Below are positions 43,201 through 44,450 of a stretch of DNA of 44,450 bases, one piece after another (the first letter of the stretch is position 1; each line of letters begins with the position of its first letter). This DNA comes from Bacillota bacterium (lineage in GTDB: Bacteria; Bacillota; Clostridia; Acetivibrionales; JANLFN01). The stretch is from contig JAUZPR010000012.1 in the NCBI GenBank assembly GCA_030705825.1, positions 1-44,450 of the forward strand, given 5' to 3'. The position numbers and the translations under genes were made by a program. The notes under the pieces were generated by a model, which saw nothing but the letters and a program-made list of their open reading frames with translations, was not told the origin of the DNA and made no database searches.

Positions 43201-43222
43201 GGAACGGTGAGGGCACCGTTCC
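43201..43222 (+). terminator. Hairpin after the MFS_3 gene
   Basis: GGAACGGTG (43201-43209), AGGG loop, CACCGTTCC (43214-43222), two bases after the stop codon. The nine-pair stem is perfect, with no T-tract. Confidence 0.6.
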
Positions 43223-43240
43223 CTACAGTAGATATTTGTT

Positions 43241-43268
43241 CCCTTCCCCCAATGCCCTGGGGGAAGGG
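43241..43268. repeat. GC-rich palindrome, REP-like
   Basis: CCCTTCCCCCA (43241-43251) pairs perfectly with TGGGGGAAGGG (43258-43268) over a 6-base loop, followed by TTAGGGATGAGGG. It resembles the AGGGG/GGGGTGAG elements at 34 kb in style, though not in exact sequence. Together with 43201-43222 it fills most of the space before the uvrB promoter. Confidence 0.75.
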
Positions 43269-43347
43269 TTAGGGATGAGGGTTGGTACAGAATGAGCTAG
43301 AGAGGGAGTTTACCCTGAGGTTAGGTTTGGTTATAGGAAACATTGCC

Positions 43348-43386
43348 CAAACATATGTTTGCATATCGTTTTTGATATGTTATAAT
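43348..43386 (+). promoter_or_regulatory. uvrB promoter with probable LexA (SOS) box
   Basis: CAAACATATGTTTG (43348-43361) is a perfect 14-bp palindrome close to the Gram-positive LexA site (GAAC-4-GTTC, here AAAC-4-GTTT). It overlaps the -35 element TTTGCA (43358-43363). After 17 bases comes TATAAT (43381-43386), 33 bases before the ATG. A smaller dyad, CATATC / GATATG, sits within the spacer. SOS control of uvrB is known in Firmicutes. Confidence 0.75.
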
Positions 43387-43419
43387 AAGACATATGATTT
43401 TTTTATTTGGGAGTTTATT

Positions 43420-44450
43420 ATGCCTGATTTTAAGATAGTTTCAAACTACAAACCATGCGGTGACCAACCTGATGCCATAGATGTGCTGAGCCGCGGAGTG
43501 AACAGGGGCTACAAGCACCAGACCCTTCTCGGGGTTACAGGCTCGGGAAAAACCTTTACTATGGCAAATGTCATAGAAAAGGTTCAGAAGCCAACATTGG
43601 TCATAGCTCACAATAAAACACTTGCTGCACAGCTTTGCAGTGAATTCAAGGAATTTTTCCCCGATAATGCTGTTGAGTACTTCGTTAGCTATTATGATTA
43701 TTACCAGCCGGAGGCATATATTCCTTCTACCGATACCTATATAGAAAAGGATTCATCCATTAACGAAGAGATAGACAGACTCAGGCATTCAGCAACAGCA
43801 TCCCTTTTTGAAAGAAGGGATGTTATAATTGTTGCCAGTGTCTCCTGTATATACGGTCTGGGTGATCCCGAGGACTATACCGAGCTAATGCTTTCATTAA
43901 GGCCTGGAATGCACAAGGACAGGGACGATGTGATACGGAAGCTGGTAGATATACAATATGAAAGAAATGAAGTGGATTTTAAGCGCGGAAAATTCAGAGT
44001 AAGGGGAGATGTCCTGGAAATATTCCCTTCCAACACTTCTGAAAAAGCGGTGCGTGTTGAATTTTTCGGGGATGAAATAGAGAGAATCACCGAGGTCGAT
44101 TACCTTACTGGTGAAATACTTGGCAACATGTCACATGCAGCTATTTTCCCGGCATCCCACTATGCTACTACCAGAGGGAAAATGGAAAAGGCTCTTGTGA
44201 CTATAGAAAAAGAGCTCGATGAAAGACTCAAGGAGCTCAAGGAACAGGGAAAGCTTGTTGAAGCCCAAAGGCTTGAGCAGAGGACCAGATATGATCTGGA
44301 AATGATGGCTGAGGTAGGGTTCTGCCAGGGAATTGAAAATTACTCCAGGCATATAAGTGGCAGAACACCCGGAAGTTCGCCCTACACACTTATAGATTAT
44401 TTCCCTGATGATTTTCTTATGATAATAGACGAATCCCATGTAACTGTGTC
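43420..44450 (+). CDS. uvrB: Excinuclease ABC subunit B, N-terminal half (cut by right edge)
   Basis: The first 343 codons of UvrB, the damage-verifying helicase-like subunit of nucleotide excision repair that works with UvrA and UvrC. Visible parts are G-D-Q-P-D-A-I near 14, Walker A G-V-T-G-S-G-K-T near 38, [12 protein letters not shown], and the damage-binding beta-hairpin [12 protein letters not shown] near 95 with [32 protein letters not shown] follows. The window ends just after the Walker B segment I-I-D-E-S-H. GGGAG precedes the ATG. The rest of the gene lies outside. Confidence 0.97.
   Translation, partial: MPDFKIVSNYKPCGDQPDAIDVLSRGVNRGYKHQTLLGVTGSGKTFTMANVIEKVQKPTLVIAHNKTLAAQLCSEFKEFFPDNAVEYFVSYYDYYQPEAYIPSTDTYIEKDSSINEEIDRLRHSATASLFERRDVIIVASVSCIYGLGDPEDYTELMLSLRPGMHKDRDDVIRKLVDIQYERNEVDFKRGKFRVRGDVLEIFPSNTSEKAVRVEFFGDEIERITEVDYLTGEILGNMSHAAIFPASHYATTRGKMEKALVTIEKELDERLKELKEQGKLVEAQRLEQRTRYDLEMMAEVGFCQGIENYSRHISGRTPGSSPYTLIDYFPDDFLMIIDESHVTV

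Overview
The window reads as ordinary chromosome of a low-GC, endospore-forming Clostridia member, probably of the Ruminiclostridium / Clostridium cellulolyticum type. The evidence is AT-rich DNA, strong AGGAGG-type ribosome binding sites with many GTG and TTG starts, and a CsxC-like spore-surface protein. A DacF-type carboxypeptidase, SLH and copper-amine-oxidase-like stalk domains, a DUF1540 protein and a VanW protein fit the same picture. This placement is an inference from gene content. I see no rRNA, tRNA, CRISPR array, phage or complete insertion sequence.

Layout. 1-3.7 kb: the tail of an unknown gene, an ArsB-like ion permease (-), a small orphan and a CsxC-like spore-surface protein with a KDGDKNS-repeat tail. 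3.8-6.0 kb: a tight HAD phosphatase / esterase / GNAT operon. 6.0-8.8 kb (-): an AraC regulator, an MFS exporter and a YecD-like isochorismatase-fold protein. 9-13 kb: a lipoprotein, DacF (-), an XRE-DUF5680 regulator and a DJ-1/PfpI protein. 13.1-15.1 kb: arginine decarboxylase speA. 15.2-18.1 kb: a MerR/GyrI-type regulator with a 19-bp-spacer promoter, then a DrrAB-like ABC exporter. 18.2-19.4 kb: a TetR regulator behind a consensus promoter and palindromic operator, a 64-aa stand-alone piece resembling the C-terminus of ArsR regulators, and a zinc-ribbon protein. 19.4-25.8 kb: a CapA protein (-), a ferritin-like protein, an exported agmatine deiminase (-), an SLH protein, a small secreted protein and an AraC regulator. 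26-31.5 kb: a DUF116 protein, an SSAT-like acetyltransferase, peptidase T, an EamA transporter (-) divergent from a MocR regulator, and a DUF1540 miniprotein. 31.5-37.6 kb: an FMN-binding protein, a divergent type IIA topoisomerase pair separated by a cluster of palindromic repeats, and an archaeal-type ornithine-cyclodeaminase-like (TIGR00300) protein. 37.8-44.45 kb: a stalk-GH18 protein, a VanW protein, two divergent MFS transporters, and uvrB, cut by the right edge, behind a probable LexA box.

How the genes may work together. Four genes touch arginine, agmatine, polyamine or ornithine metabolism: speA, a deiminase of the agmatine deiminase family that carries an export signal, an SSAT-like acetyltransferase, and the TIGR00300 protein. 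They are spread over about 24 kb and are not one operon. Two multidrug-type modules (MerR-ABC and AraC-MFS-hydrolase) and two further MFS carriers make this an efflux-rich stretch. Several regulators have readable operator candidates.

The strongest oddities are: the palindromic repeats between the topoisomerase subunits, which can be read in frame into the downstream gene; the topoisomerase pair itself; the orphan ArsR-tail and zinc-ribbon cassette; the exported agmatine deiminase; the 13-bp perfect inverted repeat inside a small secreted-protein gene; and dispersed short repeats (a TTGACAG-type heptamer and GGGGACAGTCCTGTA-type hairpins). I do not see a clearly new multi-gene system and do not claim one.
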